NCBI GenBank assembly: GCA_002713365.1
Contig: PASR01000017.1
Location: forward strand, 32,628-96,627
From: Rhodospirillaceae bacterium
GTDB lineage: Bacteria > Pseudomonadota > Alphaproteobacteria > UBA6615
Length of the DNA: 64,000 bases
Direction: 5' to 3'
Part shown: piece after piece, positions 44,907-53,893 of the stretch
How positions within the stretch are numbered: position 1 is the first letter of the stretch
Layout: every line of letters starts with the position of its first letter
Notes under the pieces: generated by a model
Databases searched by the model: none
What the model saw: only the letters and a program-made list of their open reading frames with translations
Told to the model about the DNA's origin: nothing
Program-made: the position numbers and the translations under genes

Positions 44907-45743
44907 TCATGACTTATTAAAAAACTTATCATATAGTTCAGGTCTTTGCCACTGATCAAGAACCCCTGCTTTAGCTCCATTACTATTAGCTGATAGCACT
45001 TCATCATCTTGTGATCGTAAATCACGTATTCTTGAAAGATCTATATCTACAACTGACATTCCAGCGGATGTACTTTCAAATAGTATTTCTTCAGGTGTTG
45101 CAACCATTGCTAAACCAGTTTCAGACTCAGAAAATAAATTTTGCGTAGTTATAGTAATAGCTAGATTTTCAATAGACCTAGACCATATTAAATTTCGCCA
45201 AGTATCCCAAAGCTTTAATTTGTCAACACCACCTGGTAAGAATATAATTTCTGCTCCGCGTAATGCTAATGCTCTAGACACCTCAGGAACGTAAACTTCG
45301 CTACACATGGCTAGACCAACTTTACCATGTTCTGTATCAAAAACTGGAAATTCATTACCTGGCACATATTGGAATTCCCAATACCCACCTCCAGTATAAA
45401 TCCAGGGCCCAGGAGGATGTGTTCTTTTATACTCACCTGGTTTTCTTCCGTCTGGATAAGCAAGTACTAATAAATTGTGGGCTGTACTATCAATCTCACT
45501 TATTGGTTGAAGGGTGCCAAACTGTACATACACCTTATATTTAGAGGCTGCCTCAGCTATATCATCAATAGGATTGTAAGTAGCGGGCATCCGCCATGGT
45601 CCAGGATATGATTCGGGAAATGTAACAAACTCTGCGCCCTCTTCAGATGCTTGCTTTATATATTCAATAGCATCGGCAATATTTTTTTTATCATCAGGTG
45701 GTTTGTGAGCCATAGGTTGAACAACAGCGACTTTAAAACTCAT
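44907..45743 (-). CDS. Carbon-nitrogen hydrolase (nitrilase superfamily)
   Basis: 278 aa with the catalytic triad in normal places: E44 (FPESYPG), K106 (GEYKRTHPPG) and C147 (GLAMCSEVYVPE). The cysteine motif in this form is that of amidases or carbamoylases rather than of nitrile-specific enzymes. The N-terminus MSFKVAVVQP is the usual first beta strand. Reaction: hydrolysis of an amide or carbamoyl C-N bond, substrate unknown. It is downstream of the GntR regulator by 31 bp, so the regulator may control it. Cytoplasmic. Confidence 0.85.
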   Translation of the reverse strand: MSFKVAVVQPMAHKPPDDKKNIADAIEYIKQASEEGAEFVTFPESYPGPWRMPATYNPIDDIAEAASKYKVYVQFGTLQPISEIDSTAHNLLVLAYPDGRKPGEYKRTHPPGPWIYTGGGYWEFQYVPGNEFPVFDTEHGKVGLAMCSEVYVPEVSRALALRGAEIIFLPGGVDKLKLWDTWRNLIWSRSIENLAITITTQNLFSESETGLAMVATPEEILFESTSAGMSVVDIDLSRIRDLRSQDDEVLSANSNGAKAGVLDQWQRPELYDKFFNKS

Positions 45744-45774
45744 AATATAAACCCCTATAAGAATAATAATTAGA

Positions 45775-46449
45775 TTAAAGCAGTTGAGATTCTGCCAAAG
45801 TATTAGCTAACTGAGCATCAGCATGTTTATCTACTAACTTACAAGACCATTCAATGTTATAAGAAAGAGCTGCTTCAAGCATCTGAGAATGGTCATCGTG
45901 AGCTCTTCTTTCTTCTTGGTGATTGAGAATTAATGATCTTCTGTACCTAGTGGCTTGATCATAAATAATTTTTCTAAAATTTAAAATCCATTCTGATGTA
46001 CATCGGGAAACTAATGTATCATGAAACTGATCATTAGCTACTTCCCAGGCGTCTACTGTTTCGCCAAAATTATTTGATAATTCATAATGTTCTTTATCTA
46101 AGTTTTCATACGCTATAACGAGCTCTTGCTCCCATTTCCGATCGCCGTTTTTAAGAGATTCTTTTAACGCGGCATGCTCTAATAATTTTCTTGTATTAGT
46201 AATATCTCGTAAGTCTTTTTCAGAAATAGGCGCGACACGAAAACCCTTCTGACCTTCAGATGTAACAAGTCCATGCGAAACCAGTCTTGACAGAGCCTCG
46301 CGCAAAGGACTGGCGCCTATATCATATTTATTTCGTAATTCTTCAACGCGAAGTTTACTTCCTGCAACAAGAACACCTCTTAGTATATCTTCCCTTATTC
46401 TTCTAAGGGCTAAATCTACTAATGTTGGAACTACAGTTTCGTTTACCAT
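45775..46449 (-). CDS. GntR-family transcriptional regulator (FadR/FCD type)
   Basis: 224 aa. N-terminal winged helix-turn-helix (about 12-75): ALRRIREDILRGVLVAGSKLRVEEL, then YDIGASPLREALSRLVSHGLV, the GntR signature. The C-terminal FCD all-helical domain carries NDQFHDTLVSRC and RRAHDDHSQMLEA with the metal-binding His/Asp residues. FCD regulators sense small organic acids. It probably regulates the adjacent nitrilase-family gene and its own promoter in the AT-rich 90-bp region upstream. The effector is unknown. The first residues (MVNETVVPTLVD) are a normal short leader. Confidence 0.86.
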   Translation of the reverse strand: MVNETVVPTLVDLALRRIREDILRGVLVAGSKLRVEELRNKYDIGASPLREALSRLVSHGLVTSEGQKGFRVAPISEKDLRDITNTRKLLEHAALKESLKNGDRKWEQELVIAYENLDKEHYELSNNFGETVDAWEVANDQFHDTLVSRCTSEWILNFRKIIYDQATRYRRSLILNHQEERRAHDDHSQMLEAALSYNIEWSCKLVDKHADAQLANTLAESQLL

Positions 46450-46537
46450 GTTAAACCTGAGTTATATATCATCTTCTTATATATATATTATTTATACTAC
46501 TTATATTTTATATATATAGTTGAAGCAAATAAAGCAC

Positions 46538-46568
46538 AAAAAAAGTGCCCCAACCAGTGGGACACTTT
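46538..46568 (-). terminator. Rho-independent terminator of the porin gene
   Basis: AAAGTG (46542-46547) pairs with CACTTT (46563-46568), followed by a C-A mismatch and a further CCCA/TGGG stem, closed by a 5-nt loop. On the minus strand the stem is followed by TTTTTTT (complement of 46538-46544). It lies 40 bp after the porin stop. Confidence 0.75.
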
Positions 46569-46607
46569 AAAGAAATTACTACTTAAGTTTTAAATTTGTA
46601 CTTTAGA

Positions 46608-47708
46608 TTAGAATCCCCAGATATTCTGAATGATTACTGAAGTTCCTTCATTATCATCCCCGGTTACTCCACCACGGTTTTCTGCTTCACTGAAGGTTAT
46701 ACCTGCTGCGAGTGTCCAACCTGGAGCTACTTCTGTATCCATATCAATACTAATTGCTGTATTTGTTGAATCTGGTGCACCATCAGCATTTCCTACTGAA
46801 GATGAGTAAACACCAAGTGATATATTATAAGCACCCATGTTATAACCGATACCCGCTGACATCCAGCTTCCCGCATCCGCTCCTGCTGCTGCCTGAGCAT
46901 TTGTTAGTCCGGTATCATGATTATTGGCATAACCAGCTGCAATTGTAATATTGCCGAATGAAGCCGATGCACCTATACCCATTGCTTCACCAGAGGCATT
47001 AGTTGCAGTTTCATTGTCACCACTCTCATACACCCATGATGCTGATATTGAGGCTCCATTAACTTCCGCTGAGTACATAACTCCAGCACTGAGAACGTTT
47101 TCAAAACTTCCGTTATTATCTTTCTCTCCAAAACTGGAACCTGCTGCACCTCCGTCAGGGGTAAATGATGCACCAATTTGAAAACCATTCAAGCTTGGGC
47201 TGTAATAGCTTATTTTGGTTGCATTACCTGAGACAGGATCTGTACCGCCTCCGATCCAGCTTCCGCCAAAATCGAATACATCCGCATGTTCACCATCAAA
47301 TCCACCACGGCCTGCGAGAGCGCTTGCACCGGTTATTTTAAACTCATCAGCTGCACTTCCGATATCTCCAAGGTGCATTGTGCCAAAATCATCACTTCCT
47401 ATGTCAATCCAAAGCTTATCACCATTTTGGGTATCAGACACATTAGCGAGAAGTACAAGATTAACTCCATATGTGAACCCATTATCCGAAGAGCCGCTCG
47501 CCGTTATGGCCAACTCGCCTGCATCAGTTGTGAGTCCAGAACTCGAGTTAGTGTCTTCATCCTGGCTAGCTATATATGCGCTAAAACGCACTTCACCCGC
47601 TAGATCAAGTGACATGTTTTTGCCGGTTCCAACAGAACCAGCCATGGCTGGTGAGAATGCCATAACAGCAACAAGAGCTGTTCCACCTAGCAATGCCGCA
47701 CGATTCAT
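46608..47708 (-). CDS. Alphaproteobacterial-type outer-membrane porin
   Basis: 366 aa. Signal peptide MNRAALLGGTALVAVMAFSPAMA with cleavage at AMA-GS. The mature protein opens with LDLAGEVRFSAYIASQDEDTNSSSG and is rich in alternating beta-strand patterns; it ends NIWGF, with the terminal Phe needed by the BAM machinery. Acidic and Gly/Ser-rich, as in Rhodobacter and SAR116-like general porins. It forms a trimeric diffusion channel in the outer membrane. Strong AAGGAG ribosome site and a terminator support an abundant monocistronic product. The upstream 346 bp hold two inverted repeats that could be regulatory. Confidence 0.88.
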   Translation of the reverse strand: MNRAALLGGTALVAVMAFSPAMAGSVGTGKNMSLDLAGEVRFSAYIASQDEDTNSSSGLTTDAGELAITASGSSDNGFTYGVNLVLLANVSDTQNGDKLWIDIGSDDFGTMHLGDIGSAADEFKITGASALAGRGGFDGEHADVFDFGGSWIGGGTDPVSGNATKISYYSPSLNGFQIGASFTPDGGAAGSSFGEKDNNGSFENVLSAGVMYSAEVNGASISASWVYESGDNETATNASGEAMGIGASASFGNITIAAGYANNHDTGLTNAQAAAGADAGSWMSAGIGYNMGAYNISLGVYSSSVGNADGAPDSTNTAISIDMDTEVAPGWTLAAGITFSEAENRGGVTGDDNEGTSVIIQNIWGF

Positions 47709-47851
47709 TAGTTATACTCCTTAAATTTTTATTTTACCTGGCACCTAAAAAACAAATACCAGTAAATCTGTTCTTCAATAATATAAAGAATCATTGATAA
47801 AAAATATATACGATTAAGCTTAAACAACACACCCATACTTATTGCAACAAG

Positions 47852-47867
47852 AAAATATCGATATTTT
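47852..47867. promoter_or_regulatory. 16-bp perfect palindrome upstream of the porin
   Basis: AAAATATCGATATTTT, perfect and centred at 47859/47860, 144 bp before the porin ATG and 187 bp before the divergent amidohydrolase start. The size fits a dimeric regulator site. AT-rich DNA makes such palindromes less rare, so this is a candidate only. Confidence 0.35.
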
Positions 47868-47914
47868 TGCCATTGTACCGTTATAATACAATAGTGTGAC
47901 ATATTTGCAAATGC

Positions 47915-47978
47915 GGTCTAATTAATTAATTATATAATAATTATTTAAATTAAATATATTTATATTAATATTTAGACC
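47915..47978. repeat. Inverted repeat GGTCTAA / TTAGACC
   Basis: A 7-bp perfect inverted repeat encloses about 50 bp of pure A/T sequence whose halves also partly complement each other. It could form a long imperfect hairpin or bind a dimer at separated half sites. It lies between the divergent porin and amidohydrolase promoters. Confidence 0.35.
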
Positions 47979-48054
47979 AAAATACAGATTATTAAGTTAT
48001 AAAATACAATTTTTATTTCTCATCAATATTATAAAATCAATAAATAGGATAATT

Positions 48055-49140
48055 ATGATGCTATTTCAGTGCGCAACCCACGCTTCTTCTGCAGATCATG
48101 GACATAGTGAAACTATAAAAAGCGAAAATAAGTATCTCACCGTTGATATTCATTGCCATGTTCACATACCGGAAATTGACCAGATGACTGAAGGTCATTG
48201 GAATGTAGATGATATCCCAGCAATTAAATATGCTAGTGATCTTACACGTGGCCTAAATGTTGAACAAAACGACATACTGATGCCAAAATTAACTCAGCCT
48301 GAGTTAAGAATAGCTGATATGGATGCTTGCGGCGTCGATGTGCAAGCAATTTCGCCTGCTCCATGGCATTACTGCTACTGGGCTGATCGCGATCTTGGCA
48401 TAGAGACAGCAATGCATACTAATGACCATATGGCCGAGTTAGGTGCAAAATATCCAGACAGATTGGTACCAATGTGCACAGTCCCGCTGCAGGCGCCAGA
48501 TCTAGCCGTAGCCGAAATTGAACGATGCCATAAAAAATATGGGATGCGGGGTGTTGAGATAGGTACTAATGTAGGTGGCAAAGAACTCACTCGTATTGGC
48601 TTAGAAAAGTTCTTTGCTAAAGTCCAAGAACTAGACATGCTTATTTTCATGCATCCTATAGGCACTACTGAAGGTGACCGGATGAAAGATCATTATTTTA
48701 CTAACTTAATTGGCCACCCTCTGGAATCGGCTTTAGCTATTGGCCATTTAATATTTGATGGTTACCTAGATAAATACCCAGATTTAAAAGTATGTATCGC
48801 TCATGGTGGTGGATATTTACCAGGTTATTGGGGACGATTTGATCATCCGTACCCTACTCGTGAGGACGTACACGGAACTCTACCAAAATTACCATCGTAC
48901 TATCTCAAAAAATTACACTTTGACACCGTTGTTTTCACGGAGATGCAATTACGCCATTTAATTGAGGCTTGGGGCCCTGATCATATACTAATGGGTACAG
49001 ATTATCCCTATGATATGGCCGAGACAGATCCAGTTGGACACATAGATTCAGTTCAAGGCCTATCGGAGAGTGATAAGGCTCTTGTGTGGGGTGGAAATGC
49101 GGCAAGGCTCCTTAACTTAACCGAAGAATTTAGAAAATAG
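48055..49140 (+). CDS. ACMSD-like amidohydrolase (metal-dependent hydrolase/decarboxylase)
   Basis: 361 aa TIM-barrel amidohydrolase-2 protein. First-strand metal motif DIHCHVH (31-37) with H33 and H35; FMHPIGT supplies the next His, IAHGGGYLPGYWGRFDH a further one, and GTDYPYDM the strand-8 Asp. These blocks are those of aminocarboxymuconate-semialdehyde decarboxylase and gamma-resorcylate decarboxylase relatives. It probably decarboxylates or hydrolyses a small carboxylic or aromatic acid. The 28 residues before the barrel are a variable extension without a convincing signal. An AGGATAATT ribosome site precedes the ATG. Single-gene unit. Confidence 0.82.
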   Translation: MMLFQCATHASSADHGHSETIKSENKYLTVDIHCHVHIPEIDQMTEGHWNVDDIPAIKYASDLTRGLNVEQNDILMPKLTQPELRIADMDACGVDVQAISPAPWHYCYWADRDLGIETAMHTNDHMAELGAKYPDRLVPMCTVPLQAPDLAVAEIERCHKKYGMRGVEIGTNVGGKELTRIGLEKFFAKVQELDMLIFMHPIGTTEGDRMKDHYFTNLIGHPLESALAIGHLIFDGYLDKYPDLKVCIAHGGGYLPGYWGRFDHPYPTREDVHGTLPKLPSYYLKKLHFDTVVFTEMQLRHLIEAWGPDHILMGTDYPYDMAETDPVGHIDSVQGLSESDKALVWGGNAARLLNLTEEFRK

Positions 49141-49204
49141 ATTATATTAAACCAGTATCAGTTCATTGCAGAAACAATAAATAAGTAACTAGTTAATGGT
49201 AGTC

Positions 49205-50098
49205 TTATACTGAAGCAGAGAAATCAAAACCCGTTTCTTTTACAAAAGCTTTTATTAGATGACTGGTAATAGGACCAGGTAAGCTATCTTTCGGCTGAAA
49301 GCTATCAATTTCTCTTACTGGCATAGCACATATTGCACTAGAGGTTAAAAAGCACTCATCTGCTTGTGCTACATCATACATTGTAAAATTTTGTTCTATT
49401 AATGGAATACCTAATTGATCACATAACTCAAAAACCACCTTACGCGTTACTCCTTCAAGTATATTTCCTTCGGGTGGGGTCATGACTATCCCATCACGAA
49501 CTATAAAAAAATTAGCTACAGAGTTTTCAGCTACGTTTCCATATATATCTAACATTAGAGAAAGTGAATCGCTCGAAGCTGCGTCTAGCTCTGCCAATAT
49601 TTGATTCATCTTACTCGTTACTTTAGCTCTTGCCTCAATACAAATTGGAGGATTACGACGAGTTCCAGTAACAGATAATTTTATGCCAGCTTTCTGGTTC
49701 TTAGCTATAGTCTCTACATCAACTTTACGAAAATAAATCATAATAGTAGACGGCCCCGCAGCTGATGCACTCATTGAATTAGTATCCTCCCCACGAGTAA
49801 CCCAATGCCCTACACGATACATACCCCAGCTTTCTAATCTATTTTTATTAGCTTTGAGAACATCATGTGTTAATAATTTCATCTGTTTTTGATCTAGCCC
49901 AGGATCTATTCTAACGTAACGTAAAGATCGATAGAGCCTGTCTAGATGATCGTCTAGTCTAAACATATTACCATCAAAACACGGGGTTATCTCATAAACG
50001 CCATCTCCCCATAAAAAACCACGATCAAAAGGAGAAACTCTTGCTTCAACCTCTTCTAATATTTCACCATTTAAATACATCAGTGGTTCAGATATCAT
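49205..50098 (-). CDS. Class IV aminotransferase (branched-chain/D-amino-acid type)
   Basis: 297 aa fold-type IV PLP enzyme. LMYLNGEILEEVEARVSPFDRGFLWGDGVYE is the N-terminal signature. The PLP Lys is probably K159 in EARAKVTSKMNQ, aligned with the AKAGGN Lys of IlvE and the IKSLN Lys of D-amino-acid transaminase. VAENSVANFFIVRDG and ILEGVTRKVVFEL are the remaining cofactor-contact blocks. Substrate could be branched-chain 2-oxoacids, D-amino acids or 4-amino-4-deoxychorismate-like compounds. The gene is divergent from the EamA transporter. Confidence 0.85.
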   Translation of the reverse strand: MISEPLMYLNGEILEEVEARVSPFDRGFLWGDGVYEITPCFDGNMFRLDDHLDRLYRSLRYVRIDPGLDQKQMKLLTHDVLKANKNRLESWGMYRVGHWVTRGEDTNSMSASAAGPSTIMIYFRKVDVETIAKNQKAGIKLSVTGTRRNPPICIEARAKVTSKMNQILAELDAASSDSLSLMLDIYGNVAENSVANFFIVRDGIVMTPPEGNILEGVTRKVVFELCDQLGIPLIEQNFTMYDVAQADECFLTSSAICAMPVREIDSFQPKDSLPGPITSHLIKAFVKETGFDFSASV

Positions 50099-50227
50099 AG
50101 CTAGTCCAATTCAAAGTTAGTTATTGACGCTTAAGACTACGACACAAAACAAAATAAATAAAACAATCTATTTAAATGCTATAAGATTATATGTTCTATT
50201 ATTAAAACCCATTAAGGAACCAAGATC

Positions 50228-51112
50228 ATGGATCGGAGCTCAAACTTTATTAACCTCTCATTAGTACTCTGGTTTACTGTGAGTTTTGCGCTTACAAATA
50301 GCATGGCTGGAATGGCTTATGAAGGAGGGGCTGACCCCCTTACTGTGGCAACTGCGCGCTTCATTGTTCCAACGTTGGTTCTAGTTTTAGCTTTAGGAAT
50401 TACAGGCTCTGGTTTAAAGCTTCCTATTGCAGACGCTTTAACGGCAATTGGACTTGGGATAATCACTGCAGTTTTTTCATATGCAATGTTAAATGCTATC
50501 GAAATTCTAGGCGTTTCACTCGCGGTGCTAATATTCTTCTTATTTCCTGTATTTACCAGCTTAATTATTGCAATGATGGGTTGGGAAAAACTAAGCGCCA
50601 TAACTGTGATTACCGCGCTTATAGCTTTTGCAGGTCTAGCTCTTACATTGGGCGTAAATGGCGAGAGTTTAAATATTGTGGGTATAATTTGCGCCCTAAT
50701 AGGAGCATTTGGCCTAGCCCTTGTTTCCTCAATCAGTAGCAGGGTTATTCGCAGCGGGGATTCTCGAAAAGTTACTTTTTACATAGTTTCTAGTGCTGCA
50801 ATTATTTTTATAATATTTAGTTTGATCCGTTTTGACCTCCACCTTCCTTCTACAACTAGCGGGTGGACCGGCGTAATTGGGACTTCTGTTTTCTATGCTT
50901 GCGGTATTATTGGATATTTTGCAGCAATATCAAAAATTGGCCCAGCAAAGGCAACGTTATATTCCTACGTCGAACCACTATTTACTATGTTAGCTGCCTA
51001 TATATTTCTCAGCGAATTACTTCTTCCACTGCAAATAGTTGGGGCAATTATAGTGGTTGGAGCTTTGACCGTTTCAGGTGTTGCTGATTTAAGAAAAAAT
51101 AAATCCTCATAA
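50228..51112 (+). CDS. EamA/DMT-family transporter
   Basis: 294 aa with ten hydrophobic segments in two EamA repeats of five, the standard drug/metabolite transporter layout. The first repeat holds TVSFALTNSMAGMAYEGGADPLTVATARF, the second ILIV/SRVIRSG. The YSYVEPLFTMLAAYIFLSE segment near 240-258 is the conserved EamA end block. Members export amino acids and metabolites. Beside an aminotransferase it may handle an amino acid, but that is weak evidence. An AAGGAACC ribosome site precedes ATG 50228. Confidence 0.87.
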   Translation: MDRSSNFINLSLVLWFTVSFALTNSMAGMAYEGGADPLTVATARFIVPTLVLVLALGITGSGLKLPIADALTAIGLGIITAVFSYAMLNAIEILGVSLAVLIFFLFPVFTSLIIAMMGWEKLSAITVITALIAFAGLALTLGVNGESLNIVGIICALIGAFGLALVSSISSRVIRSGDSRKVTFYIVSSAAIIFIIFSLIRFDLHLPSTTSGWTGVIGTSVFYACGIIGYFAAISKIGPAKATLYSYVEPLFTMLAAYIFLSELLLPLQIVGAIIVVGALTVSGVADLRKNKSS

Positions 51113-51128
51113 TGCTTTTCATAAAAAA

Positions 51129-51509
51129 CTAAATATGAGCAGTAGAGGAAATTTCGACTAAAAATTCTGGCTTAACCAAATCAGCTCTTATACAATATCT
51201 CGCCGGTGGATTATTAGAAAAATATTCAGCATAAACTTCGTTCATATCTGCATAATCAGAAAGATCGGCAAGAAATATCTGATTAAAAGCAATATCGCCC
51301 AAAGAACCCCCAGCCGTTTCGACAACGCTCTTTATTGTTTCAATAACTTGACGAGTCTGAGCCTTAATATCATCTGCGCCAACTATATCACCCACTTCAT
51401 TCATAGATAAAACACCCGAGACATATACTGTATTACCCACTTTGACACCTGGTGAATATGGGGCAAGAGGAGGAGCGGATCCTGTAGGTATAATAGCTTC
51501 ATGTGACAT
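51129..51509 (-). CDS. RutC-like RidA-family protein (aminoacrylate deaminase type)
   Basis: 126 aa RidA/YjgF fold. The conserved Arg is R104 (PPARYCIRADL) and the Glu E119 (LVEIS). It resembles RutC closely along its length: IIPTGSAPPLAPYSPG, ADDIKAQTRQVIETIKSVVETAGG and NEVYAEYF. RutC/RidA proteins deaminate 3-aminoacrylate or 2-aminoacrylate-type enamines. It is 26 bp downstream of a RutD-like gene, so the two form a rutCD-like pair. The rest of the rut operon (A, B, E, F, G) is not in the window. Confidence 0.82.
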   Translation of the reverse strand: MSHEAIIPTGSAPPLAPYSPGVKVGNTVYVSGVLSMNEVGDIVGADDIKAQTRQVIETIKSVVETAGGSLGDIAFNQIFLADLSDYADMNEVYAEYFSNNPPARYCIRADLVKPEFLVEISSTAHI

Positions 51510-51535
51510 TTCTAATCCTCACTATTTGTTGTATT

Positions 51536-52318
51536 TTATTTAAGGAAAACTAATAAATGGTTGTTAAACTCATTACTCATTGTACGTGAACAAGCGTGTC
51601 CCCCGTAATTCATAAGTATAAGTTTTGAGTTTGGTATTTTTGATGCAAGTTCTTCAGAAAAATAAGCAGGAGTTTGAATGTCATCCTTAGAACAAAGAAC
51701 TAATGTATCATTAGAAATTTTTTCAAGCTCACCCCTTCGGTCAAATTTTTGTACTGCTTCTATACGGCTAGTCATTATTTCGACTGGGGCTAACATGTTT
51801 TTTTGGGCTTCCTGTTGTCGTTCTAACTCATCAGAATTCTCTGTTATCCATTTAGCTGGATAGAGCATTATGCTAGTCATATCTCCATAAAGGCTTGCAC
51901 CCTGACTTTCGAGTATCGATCGCCGCACTCTCCATACTTTAGATCGATAATGATCACCAAAGGTCGTACTGGCATAAATTACTAACTTTGATATTCTATT
52001 TGGATAATCAATCGCTATCGATTGGCCAATATTTCCTCCTGTCGAATGACCGACAAAATCTACCGTTCCAACACCGAGCTCATCCAACAAAGACAATATA
52101 TCATCAACTAACTGGTCGATATCCTTCACATGCCTGTGTTCAGTTCTCCCCGTACCCCTTTGATCATAGGTTATGACCGTGTAATAACTAGAAAAAAAAT
52201 CTACTTGTTGTTTCCAATAATTGGCTGTTCCACCCATACCAGCAACAAGCAATAATGGCGGTCCACTGCCAGAAATTTCATAATAATGATCTATTCCATT
52301 CGCTTTTTTTTTGGGCAT
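51536..52318 (-). CDS. RutD-like alpha/beta hydrolase
   Basis: 260 aa alpha/beta hydrolase. Nucleophile S92 in VGHSTGGN, acid in LCSKDDIQTPA, His in NYGGHACS. The order of segments, LLLVAGMGGTANYWKQQ, TYDQRGTGRTE, MLYPAKWI and MNYGGHACS, matches RutD (proposed 3-aminoacrylate hydrolase) rather than typical haloalkane- or lactone-hydrolases. Co-located with the RutC-like gene. Together they would detoxify an aminoacrylate or ureidoacrylate-derived enamine. The upstream cupin gene ends 43 bp before it, which may extend the operon. Confidence 0.78.
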   Translation of the reverse strand: MPKKKANGIDHYYEISGSGPPLLLVAGMGGTANYWKQQVDFFSSYYTVITYDQRGTGRTEHRHVKDIDQLVDDILSLLDELGVGTVDFVGHSTGGNIGQSIAIDYPNRISKLVIYASTTFGDHYRSKVWRVRRSILESQGASLYGDMTSIMLYPAKWITENSDELERQQEAQKNMLAPVEIMTSRIEAVQKFDRRGELEKISNDTLVLCSKDDIQTPAYFSEELASKIPNSKLILMNYGGHACSRTMSNEFNNHLLVFLK

Positions 52319-52361
52319 CCTTGATACTTTCCCCTTTTACCCGTAAGTCTGTAATAGGAGT

Positions 52362-52934
52362 TTATTTTTTGGGAGGATCAAAAGGCATTAAAGCGCCGAA
52401 AGCCTCAGCGACATCTTCTCCAAATTCTTTACTTACCCTTTCTTTTACGGAGTGAGGCATAGTGACATCATCACGTTCAACTGGCCCCGTTAGGATTGTG
52501 AGCTGAAAGGCTGTATCTTCTCCCACATTATTAAATTCACGATAAATTCCAGGAGGACAAGAAAAAACGTCCCACTTGTTTAAAGTACGCTTATGAGCAA
52601 TAGGATCACCCACTCGATATTCTATTGTGCCCTGAAGAACCATGAAGGTCTCATATGTATTGTTGTGGTCATGTAAGCATGGTCCCTGTCCTGGAGGCAT
52701 TTCTGAAATAAACATGGTACAACCATTAGCTCCTTTTATTGGAGAGTCATTACCAAAAGGACTTTTGGTATCCTCCAGGATAACCGCACTTATGGTTTGC
52801 GCAAAAAATACCTCCCAAGCCTTTTGTGGAACCCATGACAAATCATCTGCAGTAGACATAGGTTTCAAGTCTTTAAATCTTCCTATTCGTTTGTCTAATT
52901 CTTCTGCTGATGGTGTATAGATTTCGCGGCTCAT
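52362..52934 (-). CDS. Cupin-domain protein
   Basis: 190 aa with one central cupin (about 70-150). Motif one is PCLHDHNNTYETFMVLQGTIEY, with HxHxxxxE-type metal ligands, and motif two is WDVFSCPPGIYREFNNVG, where the final His is replaced by Tyr. The N-terminal region (ELDKRIGRFKDLKPM) matches the layout of the cupin at 38503, so the two are distant paralogues. Possible roles are dioxygenase, isomerase or regulator; nothing distinguishes them here. It is upstream of the rutD-like gene and downstream of the hydrolase at 52995. Confidence 0.8.
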   Translation of the reverse strand: MSREIYTPSAEELDKRIGRFKDLKPMSTADDLSWVPQKAWEVFFAQTISAVILEDTKSPFGNDSPIKGANGCTMFISEMPPGQGPCLHDHNNTYETFMVLQGTIEYRVGDPIAHKRTLNKWDVFSCPPGIYREFNNVGEDTAFQLTILTGPVERDDVTMPHSVKERVSKEFGEDVAEAFGALMPFDPPKK

Positions 52935-52994
52935 GAACTATCTCCTTATCTTATTTATTTATTCAGTTTATGTTAACTCAATAGATAGACTTGT

Positions 52995-53858
52995 CTAGGC
53001 TGGAAAATATGAGTCTAGCCAATCGCGAAGAGCCTTACGAGGACGGTCATTCCCAATCGAAAACGGAAAATGGTCAACGCCTGAAAGAAGTAAAAGATCT
53101 GTAGGCTGAGCAGCATGTGAGAATAATTGCAGAGACTGATCCGTAGGGGTAACGGAATCATCAGAAGCGTGGAATAACAATAAGGGTCTCGGAGAAATTT
53201 TACCCACAACGTCATTAGCTCTAAAATCAAACATACTCTGGGCGGTTTCTGAAGGAAATTCCATAATAACATTCTCTCCCATTTTACCTCTAAGATGTTC
53301 AGGTATGGGCACTATATCCCAGCGAGACATCTTTAGGTCAGGCTCTCCAGCTTCCCGGCGTCTTTTTCCTTCAGCTAAACTACTAGTAAACTTTTTCCAA
53401 TCATCACCTATATGCTGAAGTTGGAATTTAGTATCGCCATCTCCCCAACCACAGGAGGAAATAACAGCTGCTATTCTTTCATCCACACCACCTGCGTAAG
53501 CGGCCACAGCTGCACCAAAACTATGTCCAATAACTCCAATTCTTTTTGCATCTACACCATCTTGTGACGCCATCCATGTTACAGCATTTTTAGTGTCTTC
53601 AACTTGATCCAAACAACGAATAAGTCCTCGCTCTCCTTCACTATCACCACAACTTCGAAAGTCAAAACGAACGGCTATATACCCCCATTCACAAAACATG
53701 TTTGCCATAACTTCAGGTGTAGAGCCGTCTTTACTAGTGCCAAAACCATGTAGTATTAAAAATGCAGCTCGCTTATCACCAGGAGCCATATCCTTAGGCG
53801 TGTGCATCACACCTGCTAGCTTTAAATTATCCGACATAAAAGTGACAGATGTTTCCAT
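52995..53858 (-). CDS. Alpha/beta hydrolase (esterase/acyl-transfer type)
   Basis: 287 aa. HGFGTSKDG (about 37-45) forms the oxyanion hole. Nucleophile S113 is in IGVIGHSFGAAVAA, the acid in HASDDSVTP, and the His in SGVDHFPFS. The region FDFRSCGDSEGERG is typical of the peptidase S9/FrsA-like esterase group. No signal peptide, so cytoplasmic. Substrate unknown. It is 35 bp downstream of the MFS gene and 60 bp upstream of the cupin, so the run from 55138 down to 51129 could be one transcript dealing with uptake and hydrolysis of one compound. Confidence 0.82.
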   Translation of the reverse strand: METSVTFMSDNLKLAGVMHTPKDMAPGDKRAAFLILHGFGTSKDGSTPEVMANMFCEWGYIAVRFDFRSCGDSEGERGLIRCLDQVEDTKNAVTWMASQDGVDAKRIGVIGHSFGAAVAAYAGGVDERIAAVISSCGWGDGDTKFQLQHIGDDWKKFTSSLAEGKRRREAGEPDLKMSRWDIVPIPEHLRGKMGENVIMEFPSETAQSMFDFRANDVVGKISPRPLLLFHASDDSVTPTDQSLQLFSHAAQPTDLLLLSGVDHFPFSIGNDRPRKALRDWLDSYFPA

Positions 53859-53893
53859 TTTATAAATCCCTAAGAGTTATCTTATTATTTTTA

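Larger units (their letters stand above)
47709..48054. other. Divergent intergenic region upstream of the porin
   Basis: 346 bp between the divergent porin and amidohydrolase genes. It has no ORF of note and no tRNA. It contains a perfect 16-bp palindrome at 47852-47867 and a longer imperfect inverted repeat at 47915-47978, listed separately. Long A/T runs suggest a flexible promoter region. Confidence 0.5.

Noticed and set aside
47915-47978. Mobile-element ends (terminal inverted repeats)
   Set aside because: Only 7 bp match perfectly, there is no target duplication and no transposase between them.
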